A DNA stretch of 64,000 bases, taken from positions 98,873,346-98,937,345 of the forward strand of contig CAKMRJ010005523.1 in NCBI GenBank assembly GCA_928212115.1, in the 5' to 3' direction. Below the pieces are notes generated by a model. The model did no database searches. It was not told the origin of the DNA and saw nothing but the letters and a program-made list of their open reading frames with translations. The stretch comes from Lactuca virosa. Lineage: Eukaryota; Streptophyta; Magnoliopsida; Asterales; Asteraceae. Within the stretch, counting starts at the first letter, position 1, and each line of letters begins with the position of its first letter. Below are positions 10,695 to 23,219 of this stretch, in pieces. A program made the translations under genes and the position numbers.

Positions 10695-12509
10695 AGTTTT
10701 GTCAAAAGTTATAAAGACGAAAAGTCGGTAAGTCTTCAATTGTAATGACAAGTCGGAGTTTATTGAATTTGATTATTTGTTATATGTCCCGACTTAAAAC
10801 ATTCAGAAATGATTTATGATGAAAGTTCATGCGCTCGAACTCCCTGAATTTAGTAGTGACCCAAATGTAATTCTGTAATCTTTGGTCATGCCTGATCCTT
10901 TCCTAAGATCACTCGATGCACACCAGTTATTTGTAATTATGGTCCAATAGGCCGTTGAACTTAATGAGTCTATCCTAAGCCCACAACCAAACAAGGAACA
11001 GGACCTAAGGCGGACTCACCATTTCTAAGTCGACCGTCTCACAATTACAATTAACCAGGAGGTGCACATTAAGAATCTCAGAAACACCGAAAGCAAATTG
11101 TTTGTACTGTCATGTTATGAGATTTATCATAAACTGCAATGAAATAAAATACATGCCAATTTTATTGATATAATTTGATACATATTGTTTAGGAAAAATT
11201 TGACCTCTATGCAGGTCTACATCAATGTAACGGAAAATTTTGGCATAACATAGCCCCTTGAGTAGTGTAATCACTTAATCGCAGGGTTAGCTTACATGCA
11301 AAAAGAGTAGCACCAACGCATACTCATAAACCTATTCTACAAGGACGTGCGAGTAGCATGAGTTCTACTCACGATGATCAGTCCCTGGTGGTGCTTCGGA
11401 CGAGGTCGATGCGCCCTGGAGTTCGGCCAATCGTCGCTCGGCTGTAACCACTCTTTCCTCGAGTGCCAAGTATTTTTCTTGATACTCCTTTGCTTCTGCT
11501 CGAGCGGCGAGAAGGTCCTTGATGAGTTGGTCCTTGAAGTAGGAGTCTCTCTCTAGGTCTCTGGTGCGGGTAGTAGTAGCTTCTATATTGGCACCCAGCT
11601 CCCGAATTCGGTCTGTCGTCGCTCTACCGCGATCATCGATGATAGTTATCTCTTGGGTCATGACTGGAAGCGCTCTGTCAGCCGGTCCCCCGTGGCTGAG
11701 GTCGTAGTAACCTCGTTGATCGCCAAATGGTGATCGTTGTCGTTGTTGACGGCTCCATCGCTCGATCACTTTTGCCCAACGGGGTTTGGGCCCGTTGTAG
11801 CCAAAACGGTTCGCAGGCACCCTGACGATGTAAGGAGGGTTGATGACTTCCTCCTCTGGTTCTTCTTCTTCTTCTTCGTCCCCCATTTCTTCTTCCTCCT
11901 CGGGTTCCTCTTCTTCCTCAACCTCTTCAGGGTCTTCCTCAGGATCCTCCTCGATCATTTCCTCGGGTTCTGCATCAAGCCATCCAGCGTTTCCCTCATT
12001 AGGGAAGTAAGGGTTTCCAGGTAGATGGAACCCCGCCATGTTGTCTGTACGAGAATAGGGGTGCAAGAGATATGAAATGAATCTAAATGTCGAGTTATAA
12101 AGTTACAAAATACTCCTATAGTATTTTTGAATGTTATGTTTGGTTTTTAGCGCATTCATTATAGGGTGATGTTAGGTTGTTAGATTTGTTGTCCACTACG
12201 ACTATCCCCCAATATATGCAAGTCACTTCTCGGACAGATATAGTTGATCAGGCTATATCCATCCCAGACTTGACCATATATTCCAAGGCATACTCGTAAC
12301 GTACAACTCCTCCCCCTTTTACTTTATGTTCTTCCTAGTTATGACACTATGCGAGCATGTATGCATGTACTTATACTTTTAACAAGAAACCGTTTATTTT
12401 CTAAAAGTACAATCATTTGAAAATGTTTAATCAGAGACTTTTAGTCCCAAATGTGTTTATAGTTTGTATATCTTATGTGGTTCGATATACTTAGTTCACT
12501 ATAAACATT
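10695..12509 (-). other. Tekay leader between PBS and gag
   Basis: Untranslated leader of about 1.8 kb apart from the acidic ORF at 11365-12066. The 10752-11364 and 12067-12509 parts are AT-rich with no further gene seen. Confidence 0.6.
11365..12066 (-). CDS. Extra leader ORF upstream of Tekay gag: acidic, coiled-coil protein
   Basis: An uninterrupted 233-codon ORF in the sense direction between the PBS (12510) and gag (10694). A second ATG at 12039 (MAGFHLPGNPYFPNEG) may be the true start. Residues about 30-75 are almost all Glu/Asp with Pro; a basic stretch (RWAKVIERWSRQQRQRS) follows. The last 90 residues are Arg/Glu/Ala/Leu-rich and could form a coiled coil (RDLERDSYFKDQLIKDLL, EKYLALEERVVTAERRLAEL). 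No catalytic motif was seen. It is not recognisable as gag. It is open although gag-pol of this element is broken several times. Function unknown. Confidence 0.6.
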   Translation of the reverse strand: MHPYSRTDNMAGFHLPGNPYFPNEGNAGWLDAEPEEMIEEDPEEDPEEVEEEEEPEEEEEMGDEEEEEEPEEEVINPPYIVRVPANRFGYNGPKPRWAKVIERWSRQQRQRSPFGDQRGYYDLSHGGPADRALPVMTQEITIIDDRGRATTDRIRELGANIEATTTRTRDLERDSYFKDQLIKDLLAARAEAKEYQEKYLALEERVVTAERRLAELQGASTSSEAPPGTDHRE

Positions 12510-12521
12510 GCTCTGATACCA
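12510..12521 (-). other. Primer-binding site, initiator tRNA-Met
   Basis: The minus strand reads TGGTATCAGAGC three bases inside the 5' LTR end at 12525, the classic tRNA-iMet site. Confidence 0.9.
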
Positions 12522-12524
12522 ATC

Positions 12525-15500
12525 TGTCACACCCCCAAACCTAGGATGGCGGAAACGTCCGGGGGTGGAGGACTTCATGTATAGTATCACAACAACGAAT
12601 ATAATAGTGCTCAAAGTATAGACAACCAACATAAATATAATTGAAAAAGTTACATCATAGTATATGTTTACATGTTTCTGAATCAATTACATTATGTTGA
12701 CAAAAATACAATGTTTGACGCCTTAGCGTTCCATCCTCAAAAGCGGCCGATTACCTGTTTACTGATTTCCTGAGAATACAAGTAGTTTTGAAAAAGTGTC
12801 AACAATTAAGTTGGTGAGTTCATAAGCTTTTGAAGGTGATGATAAAATCCTTTTCTTTGTAAAAGAAATGTTTGTTCAAGAAAAATCCAATATTTCTCTT
12901 ATAAAATGCATTGTAGTCTTAAAAGTCAAAACCGAAATGTATAAGTATTTTTCCATACTTAAAGTAATTCATGCAAGTTTAAATCGACATAAACTCGTTT
13001 AATTTAGAAGTAAAACCCGTAAATCTTATGTTTTGTTAATACCCCATGTGAGTTATTATAACCATACTAAGACTCAGACGGCCTCATAATACGACGTTTT
13101 TCAGGCGTCGCAAGTTAAATGACACTTGTCACCTCAGACCTGCCGGTCTAGCTGTTGCATGCAGCTCAGGTGCGGGTTTGTCAGACCCAATATAGATCTA
13201 TACACAACTATCACGCTCTCCCTACAAGAGACTCTGGTTACAATTTACAGGACTTTTGACTTTGTTACTATGAAGGTAACACGAAGCGAATGTCTCACAA
13301 ATTTATTCATTAACAGATTTACGTGAACTGAACTGAAAACCCCTTGGTAATGAGTTTGACTGGTTAATGAAACATAAACTATACCTATTATAGTTTAACA
13401 TAATTGTTGGTGTTGTGTATGAAACATAAACTATACTTACCATAGTTTATCATAAGTGTTGTAATGTAAAGAACCTTTTTCTATGTAAGTCGAATGTATA
13501 GCAAAAAATATCTATGTTTATCATGCCTGTCTTATACTATTAGTAATGATGGAGGATTCTTACAAATTAGTGAGGATTTTCTGTTATATAATTATACCAC
13601 AACAAGAACACATGTAAGATATGAAATCCTCAAAGATTAACACTTTGCTCAACATATTACAAAGTGTGATGAAAGTTATAAGTTGTTGATTTGTTTTTAA
13701 CATTTCTGCACTGCCTTAGAAAAATCGCAGAAAATCATACGAAGTCGAAAACTGAATTCGTAAGCTTTGAGAGTTTAGAAAATGTGTCTAGTTTGTTCAT
13801 AAATTTTATTATGATTTTTAAAAGTCTCTAACTGGTGTGAAAACGTTCATATTCACTGACTGGTCCGAATTCGTAGCTACAGTGATAGGCAGTTTTATAA
13901 AATCACCATAAATAGTAGAAAATCGTATGGATGTGTGCAAGTAGTCATTTTAAAGGTATAAACCTGAACTATTTACACCAATACAGTTTTGGAAACCAAA
14001 ATGTTTAAGATGTTCAAAACAGTCCGTGAATGGAGTTAAACTTTTCTGATGAGAGCTGATGGATGAGTTTAGTTGTGTTCTTGGTGTTTTAACTTGTATT
14101 CCCCCCCTTAAAACTTAAGAAAAACATGAAAAGATAGGGGTATGAACTCACCTTGTTTGGTTTCAGAAGATGGATGATGAAGAAATGAAGTGTTCAACTC
14201 AAGAACACTTTAGAAGATGCTTGAAGATTCGAAGATCTAACACAAATATGACGATGTTTGTGTAAGATATCCATGATTTAAGTAGAAAGAAGGAGAAATA
14301 ATCATGTGAGGAGTGATATTACTTACTAGGAGTAGATGAAGAACTTGTGATCAGCCTTGAAATTTCGAGATTAGAGAGGGATAGTGAGAGAGAGTGAGTT
14401 TTTGCTTCTTGGAGGAGTGTGAGTGAAATGGGAGGAGAGATAAGGGTCTTTCTATCCTTGTGTCAAGGCACTTGGCTGAAAGAGTGGGAAAAAGGACAAT
14501 GAAATGACCAGGTATGGTGGAATAGTAACTGGGGATGGTCTTGGAGTGGGTATGGGAGGTAACTTGTGTCATTGCCCAAAGGATAAGTCAACACTCCACT
14601 CCATATCTTACCCACTATATTTTTAGTCTTAGATAATGATTACCATCAAAATGTGATTAGATTATGGAAATATGGGGTCTTATATGTCAAAATATAAGTT
14701 TGGGTGAAAATCCCGCTTTAAAATCACGAAAAATGGGCTGAAAATGCTAAAACTATTGAAAACCGGGTAAAAGTTGCGAATATCCGAAGTTCAGGGTCGG
14801 AGGTTCGGTCCTAGCCATTAGAACCGAAAGTATATGGGAACCGAGAGTAGGGTTCGGTCTTGAGCAGCTTCACATCTCGGACCGAAGGGTGAGTTCGGTC
14901 TCTTAGCAGGTTCGGTTCAAGAAGGTGGTTTCGGTTCTCAAGAGGTTTCGGTTCCTTAAGGGAGGTTCGGTTCCTAAGAGGGTTCGGCTCCTTAAGAGGT
15001 TTCGGCTCCTTGAGGGTTCGGCTCCTTAAAGCTGTTTTTCGCGTAAACTTCTGTTTTCGAGCGGTTTTCGACTAAATTAAGGGTCGGGATGCCCCGAGTG
15101 ATTATAAAAAGTTGAGAGAGATTTTGAGAGAGATTTGGGAGAGATTTCACATACTTGGAGAGATTTCACATACTTGGAGAGATTTGGGAGAGATTTGACA
15201 TACTTGGAGAGATTTCTCATACTTGGAAAGATTTCACATACTTGGAGAGATTTGGGAGAGATTTCATTTGTGACCTTTTTGAGTGATTAGCTTTGCAACT
15301 CAAGGTTCGTAAATCTCGTTAAGCCATGTTTAAGGGTCTTACACACCCCTTAAAGGGTATGCAATAGTGTTTTAAATAATCGTTTTGCTACCTCACTTAT
15401 CCCGTTTAGGGTTTAAGAATTTCAATCATACAAACTTTCAGTGATAACTTCTTATTAAAATACGAGTTGTACATAGCTAACATATTGCAAGCCCTAATAT

Positions 15501-15580
15501 TCTAAGGTTAGATGAGTTGACCGGTTCGACTTATTGACTTTTTTTGACTTTAACTAGCCTGAAAATCGACGATTGTCACA
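12525..15580 (-). repeat. 5' LTR of the Tekay-like element (3056 bp)
   Basis: Partner of 2788-6103 with few substitutions and small indels. It is about 260 bp shorter, mostly through fewer GAGAGATTT units (15112-15271) and fewer CCGAAGG units. It ends GTCACA at 15580, followed by the duplication ATAGG. Confidence 0.92.
15112..15271 (-). repeat. GAGAGATTT/CATACTT tandem array, 5 spacer units
   Basis: Short version of the array at 5427-5790 in the partner LTR: five CATACTT spacers instead of twelve. Confidence 0.88.
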
Positions 15581-15585
15581 ATAGG

Positions 15586-16285
15586 ATCCTCAATACCTGA
15601 TCAAATCGAGCAAGAACTGTTAAACTTCCTTCAAACCAGAAGCAAGACTTTCACATGGATACACGAGGATATGACAGGTATAGACAAGAGTATTATCACT
15701 CAGAAACTTAATATTGATCCTTCTTTCAGACCAATGCACCAAAAGAGAAGGAAGTTTGAACCCGAAAGGAATCAGATCATCCAAGAAGAAGTGGAAAAGC
15801 TCCTCAAAACAGGGATAATCAAGGAATTGAAGTTCCCAAGATGTCTAGCTAATGTAGTTGTCGTATAGAAGATGAACGGCAAATGGCGAGTGTGTGTATA
15901 TTACACGGATCTTAACAAGGCTTTTCCTAAGGATCCTTTACCTCTACCACACATTGACTCCATGATAGATGCAACGGTTGGCCATGAACTCTAAACTTTA
16001 ATTGATGCTTCAGCAGGATTCCAACAAATCCAGATGGAACCATCCGATCAAGAAGATACAACATTTATAACACCAACAGGTATATATTGTTACACTGCAA
16101 TGCCTTTGGTCTTAAAATGAAGGTGCAACTATCAAAGACTAGTGAACCAGATGTTTACAGATAAGCTGGGGGAACCATGGAGGTTTACATTGACAACATG
16201 GTGGTAAAGTCAATGAAAGCTGAAGATCATCTCAGGGATCTCAAAGAAGCCTTCGACATTCTAGATAAATACAACATGAAGTTGA
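15586..16285 (+). pseudogene. rt: Tat reverse transcriptase, N-terminal part
   Basis: Resumes the Tat pol after the Tekay insertion. Landmarks: DMTGIDKSIITQKLNID, RRKFEPERNQIIQEEVEKLL, IIKELKFPR, NGKWRVCVYYTDLNKAFP, DPLPLPHIDSMIDATVGHE, DASAGFQQIQMEP and VYIDNMVVKSMKAEDHL. The polymerase box YIDN has Asn for the second catalytic Asp. Stops occur after CLANVVVV and after VGHEL, and small indels near 16110-16170 shift the frame. The gene is cut at 16285 by the copia cluster and continues at 31802. Confidence 0.85.
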
Positions 16286-17043
16286 TGTTGGATATAGTGT
16301 CTAAGTCCATAACTATATTTAGTATGTACTTGACCCGACCCGGCATGGTCTATTTGGGTTGCACTTCACCCGAACAATTTATGGATAATCGTTTGAGAAT
16401 AGAACGTATGATTTATTATTATATATTATAAGTCCTAATATATTAATATAAAAATCATATTATTTAATAGTATTGATCTATAATTAATTAGAATTAATTT
16501 AGAGATCAAAAGTATACTAATTAAATATGGGCTCTTGTATTTATATAGTGTGGGCTAATGCTTATTTGGAATGGGCTAGGCTTGCATGGAAAGTCCATGG
16601 ATACTCCATGGAGCTTTAACCCATAGATCTCATGGAAATGAAAAGACATGGGTATTAGGATTTACATGGATGTAACCCTAATCCACCACACTATATAAAA
16701 GAGGCTTTGGTTCTTGAAATTGTACTAGTTGATGTGTGTAAACTTAGAGGGCCGATTTCAAGAAGTTTGTGACTATTCTCTCAAGTTCCAAGTTTGTGGT
16801 GATTTGTGACTTCCATTTGAGGCATCCACATTATTGGTGCTAGGCTCTCAAACTCCAAGCAATCAACTACTACTACAGGTAGTAATTCTACTAGTTTTTA
16901 TTGATTCAAGTAACCCCATGCCATGCTAGTTAGGTAAGAACCTTGGAAAAAATTATTTGCATGTATCTTAGTCAAACATAGATCCAAGGTTTCTAGGGTT
17001 GCATGTACAACATAGGAGTGTTAGAATGCTCAAAAACCCATCA
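16286..17043 (+). repeat. Copia LTR 1 (outer 5' LTR)
   Basis: TG...CA ends. Contains a TATATAAA box at 16692-16699. It shares diagnostic variants AACTTAGAGGG and GGTGCTAGG with LTR 3. Its splice-donor region (ACAGGTAGTAATT near 16877) differs by an indel from the consensus GTAAGT seen in LTR 3. Confidence 0.93.
16692..16699 (+). promoter_or_regulatory. TATA box in copia LTR 1
   Basis: TATATAAA after CCACCACAC, conserved in LTRs 2-4 (23630-23637, 24533-24540, 31440-31447). Transcription would start about 30 bp downstream, setting the U3/R border. Confidence 0.65.
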
Positions 17044-17044
17044 G

Positions 17045-17057
17045 TGGTATCAGAGCC
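17045..17057 (+). other. Primer-binding site, copia copy 1
   Basis: TGGTATCAGAGCC, one base after LTR 1; matches the initiator tRNA-Met tail. Confidence 0.92.
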
Positions 17058-17081
17058 AGGTTTGTTTATTTGATACTTGAT

Positions 17082-17083
<2 letters not shown>

Positions 17084-17122
<39 letters not shown>
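17084..17122 (+). repeat. Run of 39 A in copia leader, copy 1
   Basis: Follows TTGATACTTGATGC. The other copy has a run of exactly the same length at 24926-24964. Confidence 0.95.
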
Positions 17123-17124
<2 letters not shown>

Positions 17125-18372
17125 TGAAATCGAAGTTTTGTTTTCAAAAGCTCGTATCAAAATTTCAAGTTTTGTATATGTACTTCGATTCTTGAAATTT
17201 TTGATATGAACATTCATAACATATGAGTTTAGAAGATCATAGAAATTATGTGCTAATAATTGATTAGATTAATTCTTGATCTTTATGTGTTTTAATGAAG
17301 TCCATAACTAGTTCTTAAGTCATAGATAACCAAAAGTCACATTTATAAATAACCATTAAAAGAACACAGGGTTACAAAAAATGAAGAGTCTTCATTTTTA
17401 ATAACCATTAACTCATAAGTTATGAGAAATGAAAAGTTTTGAAAGTTTACAAAACTTGCCCTCAAGTTTTGGAACATGTAAAGTCATAATTAAAAACTTT
17501 AGTTCCAACCCCTAGAATTTTAAAAGTTAAAATTCACCACGTATATACTTTATAATATTATAAGTTTAATAATTTTATATATGTATAAGATCAAGTCGTC
17601 TTACCGCTAGTACGCCTCATTCACGAAGCCGGTCTATAAGGGGGGTATAAGGTTGTTGCCTATAAAATGGCAACTTAATGGGTGTTCACTCTCACCCACC
17701 GCCTCCTTGATCGGTGGAGGGTCGTTAGCCGAACGGGTAGGACAATGACTTATAAATTCTCATTAAAAGTATAATGATAAATACTAAAGTAACTAAACTT
17801 TATTGAATTCCCAATCTTAGATATTTTAGGAAAATGTGAATAAGGTGCTAATCCATGAAATTACACTTTACACTTTGTTTAAGTCGTTAGTGGAGCGTGT
17901 GTGGTTAACCGGCACACTAACATGAACTTAACAAGGTAGGTAAAGGGTGACTTAATTTTTATCATAGTATCGATGGAGCGTGTTGGTTAACCGGCACATC
18001 GATTGAGGGGTAATACATTAAGGGTACCAAGTAATTTGCATGGTTACTTCACACCTTGTTTTGTGATCCTCGGCATCCCAGTCAAAAACTTGAAGGGCAC
18101 ACTCGAGATTGAAAACATGCCATTGAAGAAAGTTCAATGAATCTCAAAAATCTAGGAGTTTCTAAACCAATTAAAACCTATTAAATATTTCGTTTTTCAT
18201 GGTGGAAATTAGTGAATCGTCATTCACCTACCTTCAAATATCTTATGGCTTAGATTACGGCATCCTCTTCTAAGTTATAAAATATTGTGTTGGGTCCTAG
18301 CTTAATTTACATTTGGGTGTTTTGTTAAGGACTATCTCTATATCTAATCTAATCTATTCCCTCTCTTTTCAG
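17123..18372 (+). other. Copia copy 1 leader, no ORF
   Basis: Untranslated leader of about 1.25 kb. Contains the twin hairpins (17879-18003) and ends CTCTTTTCAG right before the gag ATG, which looks like a 3' splice site. No protein gene. Confidence 0.7.
17879..18003 (+). ncRNA. Twin-hairpin RNA element in copia leader, copy 1
   Basis: Hairpin A (17879-17931): outer stem TTAAGT/ACTTAA, inner stem TTAGTG/CACTAA. Hairpin B (17969-18003): stem ATCGATG/CATCGAT. Both loops carry GAGCGTGTGTGGTTAACCGG; loop B here has lost two bases. The same pair occurs at 25714-25837 and inverted at 53439-53562. Confidence 0.6.
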
Positions 18373-21300
18373 ATGTCTTCCAATAACAATGCTTCTGGCT
18401 CAAACCCTACTAGCTCATTCTCTCTCATGAATCTTTGTGGGAGAGTCATCTTGATGGGTCCAACTTTACAGATTGGATCAGAAACATCAGGATGGTCACT
18501 CGGTATGAGAACAAAGAATATGTTCTCGACAAGGAGCTGAAGGTACCCAAGCCAACTGCTAACTCCTGAAGAGCTTGCGGAATATGAGGTACATGAAAGA
18601 GATGCTACAAAAGTGGCATGCATCATGATGGCCACCATGACAGCCGAGCTCCAAAAGTCCTATGAGGACTATTATCCTTTTGAGATGCACCAGGACTTGA
18701 TGGACTGCTACCATCAAAGTGCTCGTCAAGAGCGATATGAAATAATCTCCTCCATGATAACAACCCGAATGAAGATGGTGAACCCATCACGGGCCACATA
18801 CAGAAAATGCAAAGGTATGTGGACCGTTTACTGAAGCTGAATATAAAACTTCCCTGAGGAGTTAGCAATAGACATCATTTTGCACTCCTTGCCATCGTGT
18901 TATGATCAATTCCGCACGAATATCACATGAACAAGGAAGAAGTCACCCTCAGCAAACTTCAAGGACTCTTGAAGACCGCCAAAAGTGGTCTAAAGGTAAG
19001 TCGGTTGTTACTACTCCTACTCTACTCCTCTACTCCGACGCCACTGCGGCCAATGTCTTGGCAATCGGGCATGGCAAAGGGAAGAAGAGAAAGAACCCTT
19101 CTAAGGGTACCAAGGGTAAGACCCTTGAAGGCTCCTTCTTCAAGAAAAACCAAGAGGTTTTGTGACTCCTTCTGCTAACCCTAATGAGGCTGAATGCTTC
19201 TATTGCCATGAAAAGTCGCACTGGAAGCGAAACTGCCCAAAGTACCAGCAAGATTTGAAGGATGGGAAAGTAAAACCCAACCTGCAGTTATATACACTAT
19301 ATTGTATAATAACTCACCTCATTCTAATCTTGGGTCTTGATACAGGTTGTGGTATTCACATATGTTGTGATTTGCAGGAACTAAAAAAGGTGAGAATGTG
19401 GAGCAGGGAAAGATAAACTTGATCATGGGAAACAGGAAAGCTTCACCTGTCACCAAGATAGGAGTTTACTCCTTAGTGCTAAATAGTGGGTTTACATTAG
19501 ATTTGAAATAAATGTTATTATTCGCCAGAAATGGCAAGAAATGTTATTTCCCTTTCATGCATTGTATAAACCAAGGTTTTACCTTTATTTTGATAAAATA
19601 ATGGTAGTATTGAGCTTTCTTTAATAATGTTCTTTATTTTAAAGCATTACCTTGTGATGGAATGTATGAAACTGTATCTGTTGTAGATAATCTAGGAAAT
19701 AATGTATTGTGTATTAACTCTTCCACTAGCTTAGATAAAGCATCCTTATGGCATTGTCGTCTTGGACATGTAAGCAAGAAACGCATAGGCCAAATCCAAA
19801 AGGTGGAGTCTGGAGTCATTTGACCTAAAGTCAGATATAGTTGTGAATCTTGTTTGCTTGGTAAAATGACAAAGTCACCTTTTACTGGCACTTGTGCTAG
19901 GGGTGAAGGTTTGTTGGACCTCATACACACGGATGTGTGTGGACCCTTCAGAACCGCCACAATAGATGCTAATCGGTTCTATGTGACTTTTACTGATGAT
20001 TTTAGTAGATATGGATATGTCTACCTAATCAAGCATAAGTTAGAAACCTTTGAGAAATTCAAAGAGTTTAAGCAAGAAGTGGAGAATCAGTTGGGCAGGA
20101 ACATTAAGATGCTCGATCTGATCGTGTGGTGAGTATCTAAGTACTGAGTTCCTTGACTATCTTAAGGAATGTAGGATTGTCTCACAATTGACACCTCCTA
20201 GGACACCACAGTTGAATGGTGTAGCTGAGAGGCGCAATCGGACCTTGTTGGACATGGTTCGTTCCATGATGAGTCGAGCTTCTCTACCAATCTCATTTTG
20301 GGGGTATGCCTTTGAGACTGCCGCCCATATCCTTAATCTAGTCCCTACAAAGAAGGTTGCCAAAACACCTCACGAGGTGTGGACTGGAAATTTCCCAATC
20401 TAGACCACATCAAGATTTGGGGTTGCGAGGCTTTCGTGAGACGCGACTCACGATAAGCTCGAACCCCGAAGCGAAAGGTGTATTTTCATCGCTACCCACA
20501 GAAATCCTTTGGTTACATCTTCTCTACAGACCCAGTGATAATGTGGTCTTTGTAGCAAGAAGAGGATTCTTTCGAGAGAGAGAATTGGGAGGCAAATTGA
20601 CCTTGAGGAAATTCAAGAGTCAAGTGGTGAAGGAACCTCAAACCCTAGCCCTCAACCTGAGGAGGAAACTCCTGTTGAGCCGACTGAAGAATCTATACCT
20701 CTGAGGCGTCCACCAGAGTTAGGAATGCACCTGAGCACTATTATGGTTTTCATATTACTGCAGAAGGTGAGACACTTATCAGTGATAACACACTGGTAAA
20801 TCTGGATGAGCCTAACAGCTCACGGAAGCCATGGCAGGCCCTGAGGCTGCTAAATAGAAGAGGCTATGGATAGCGAGATACAGTCCATGTATGACAATCA
20901 AGTTTGGAACTTGGTTGACAATGTACCTGATCGTAAGATAGTTGGGTGCAAATGGATCTTCAAGAAGAAGACCGACATGGATGGTAATGTACACACTTAT
21001 AAGGCACAACTGGTTGCAAAGGGTTATTCTCAACTCCGGGAGTTGATTATGATGAGACTTTTCACCAGTGGCCAAGATTAAGTCTATTAGGGTTCTGTTA
21101 GCCATTGCTGCATTTCATGATTATGAAATATGGCAAATGGATGTCAAAACCGCTTTCCTTAATGGAAAGTGGCTGACGATGTTTACATGGTTCAGCCAGA
21201 GGTTTGTCAGTACAGAGTACCCCAGTGAGTGTGTAAGCTCGAGAAATCCATTTATGGATTAAAACAGGCACCTCGCAGATGGAATCTTTGCTTTGATGAG

Positions 21301-22383
21301 AAAATCAAAGAATTTGGCTTTTCAAGGAATGAAGATGAATCTTGTGTCTAGATCAGGCTAGTGGGAGTATATCAGCTTTTTGGTACTATATGTGGATGCC
21401 ATATACTCATAGGAAATGACATCCCAACCCTGCAGGAAGTAAAGTCCTGGCTTGGGAAGTGTTTCGCTATGAAGACCTTGGAGAAGCTGCCTATATCCTA
21501 GGGATAAGGATTTGAGAAACAGGAGTAAAAGACTAATTGGAGTTACTCAAAGCACCTATGTAGACAAAAGGTGAGTTGTTAAAGGTTCAACATTCATAAC
21601 TCCAAGAAAGGAGAGTTACCCATCCAGAGTAACGCCAGATTGAGTAAGACACAAAGCCCTAGTACTGAGGCTGAGATTGCAGAATTGAGTCGAATACCTT
21701 ATGCTTCAGCTGTAGGATCGATCATGTATGCTATGACGTGTACTCGACCTGATGTAGCCTTTGCTTTGAGCATGGTTAGCAGGTATCAGGGGAACCCTGG
21801 CAAGGCACACTGGACTGCGGTAAAGAATATTCTCAAGTACCTACGGAGGACTAAGGACTGGGTCCTTACCCTTGGTGGCAGTGAGGACTTGAGAGTTGTA
21901 GGGTACAATGATGCTAGCTTTCAGACTGACAGGGATAATTTCCGCTCTCAGTCGGGCTGGGTCTTTACTCAAAACGGAGGGGCAATTACTTGGAAAAGTT
22001 CCAAGCAGGAGACAGTGGCTGATTCCACTTGTGAATCAGAGTATATATCAGCAAGCGAGGCAGCAAAGGAGGCTATATGGCTAAAGAACTTCATCGGAGA
22101 CCTTGGAGTTGTACCAGCTATAAAGGAGCCAATGGAGATTTTCTGTGACAGCAATAGTGCGGTTGCCTTAGCCAAGGAACCAAGAGATCATGGGAGATCC
22201 AGACACATTAACAGAAAATATCACTTCATTAGACATCGAATAGAAGAAGGAATCCTCGTGGCAAAGAGGGTATCATCGGATGAGAACCCAGCAGATCCCC
22301 TCACGAAGGAACTGACTCGGGCTAAGCATCTCCAGCATGCTCGGAGCATAGGGCTGAAGGATGATATTAGTTTTAGTAGTTAG
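18373..22383 (+). pseudogene. gag-pol: Copia gag-pol, copy 1, many frameshifts
   Basis: Starts MSSNNNASGSNPTSSFSLMN at 18373. Recognisable in broken frames: gag core, CCHC knuckle (CFYCHEKSHWKRNCPK, 19198), protease LDTGCGIHICCD (19337), pre-integrase KASLWHCRLGHVSKKR, integrase LIHTDVCGPF … PQLNGVAERRNRTL, RT IVGCKWIFKKKTDMDG, LYVDAI (degraded polymerase box) and RNase H. The last 247 codons (21640-22383) are open: RIPYASAVGSIMYAMTCTRP, SKQETVADSTCESEY, ADPLTKEL. Most breaks are single-base gains or losses relative to copy 2 and may be assembly errors or decay. Confidence 0.85.
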
Positions 22384-23219
22384 ATAATCTTGAAATTTGT
22401 AAAATGTAATTGACATTTGATGATAAATAAAAGCTGTTATTTATGAGTAAAGTGTAGCTATCTCTTGTCAATCGTTTACTATTATGTCTTTTTGCATGTT
22501 TTGACTTCCAGAATAATTATGTTATTGTTTATATCATATTATTCAAACTCTCCACAGTCGGTCATATGTTGGAAGTAGATATGAATCAAGACTGTCATGG
22601 GTTGGCTTGTAGAGGTCTAAGATGTTAGACAAAGCGGGGCTACAACACTCATGAGTGCTCATAAGTTCTGAGTATTGGATTCAACCCACGCTCACTTGTA
22701 TCACTTCATGGAATTTATCTCGAGTGATCGTGAGACGGTAATATCATATAAGTCTTCAAACTAGAGATATGATTTGTTGCCTATGAGTTGGTTATGCATT
22801 GATTGCACAAAAACTCATTAGTAACTCGATGTTATAAATCGTGCTTTTATGTGTAATTCAACAAGTAGTAGAGCAAACATATGAGTCGAAGTTTATCTGT
22901 TCCTTCTAGGATTAGAAGCGATATCTGGGCCCCTCGATGATTTTGTTTTGACCTATGTACCAACCCGGTCAGAACTAAATTGATGTGTTCAGTTAAGTTC
23001 TATGTCAAAACAAATCGAAAATCGGGAAACAAATGCTGGACAATAAGCAAGACCATGTTCCATGTATTTGTCCGGCTGATATCTAGAACAGAGGATTATA
23101 TGATCACTTATCTAAAATGGCGCTTCATAGTTCAACAGAGTTTAAAGAGCTACGATTGCTGATCGGTTCCTGAAGTCATACTTGCACCTATAGTTATTAG
23201 ACTTATCCAAGTGGGAGAC
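22384..23219 (+). other. Copia copy 1 3' untranslated region and PPT
   Basis: About 830 bp without a gene between the pol stop and LTR 2, ending in the polypurine tract AAGTGGGAGAC (23209-23219). Nearly identical to 30198-31032. Confidence 0.75.

Larger units (their letters stand above)
2788..15580 (-). mobile_element. Ty3/gypsy chromovirus, Tekay/Del-like, complete but degenerate
   Basis: Two long LTRs (2788-6103 and 12525-15580) begin TGTCACACCCCC and end GTCACA on the plus strand and are flanked by the 5-bp duplication ATAGG (2783-2787, 15581-15585). All coding is on the minus strand: PBS for initiator tRNA-Met (12510-12521), a leader ORF, gag, protease, RT, RNase H, integrase and a chromodomain-like tail. 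LTRs over 3 kb, a Met PBS and a chromodomain are typical of Tekay/Del. The element split the protease-RT junction of the Tat element. Stops, frameshifts and altered catalytic residues make it non-functional as read. Confidence 0.9.
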
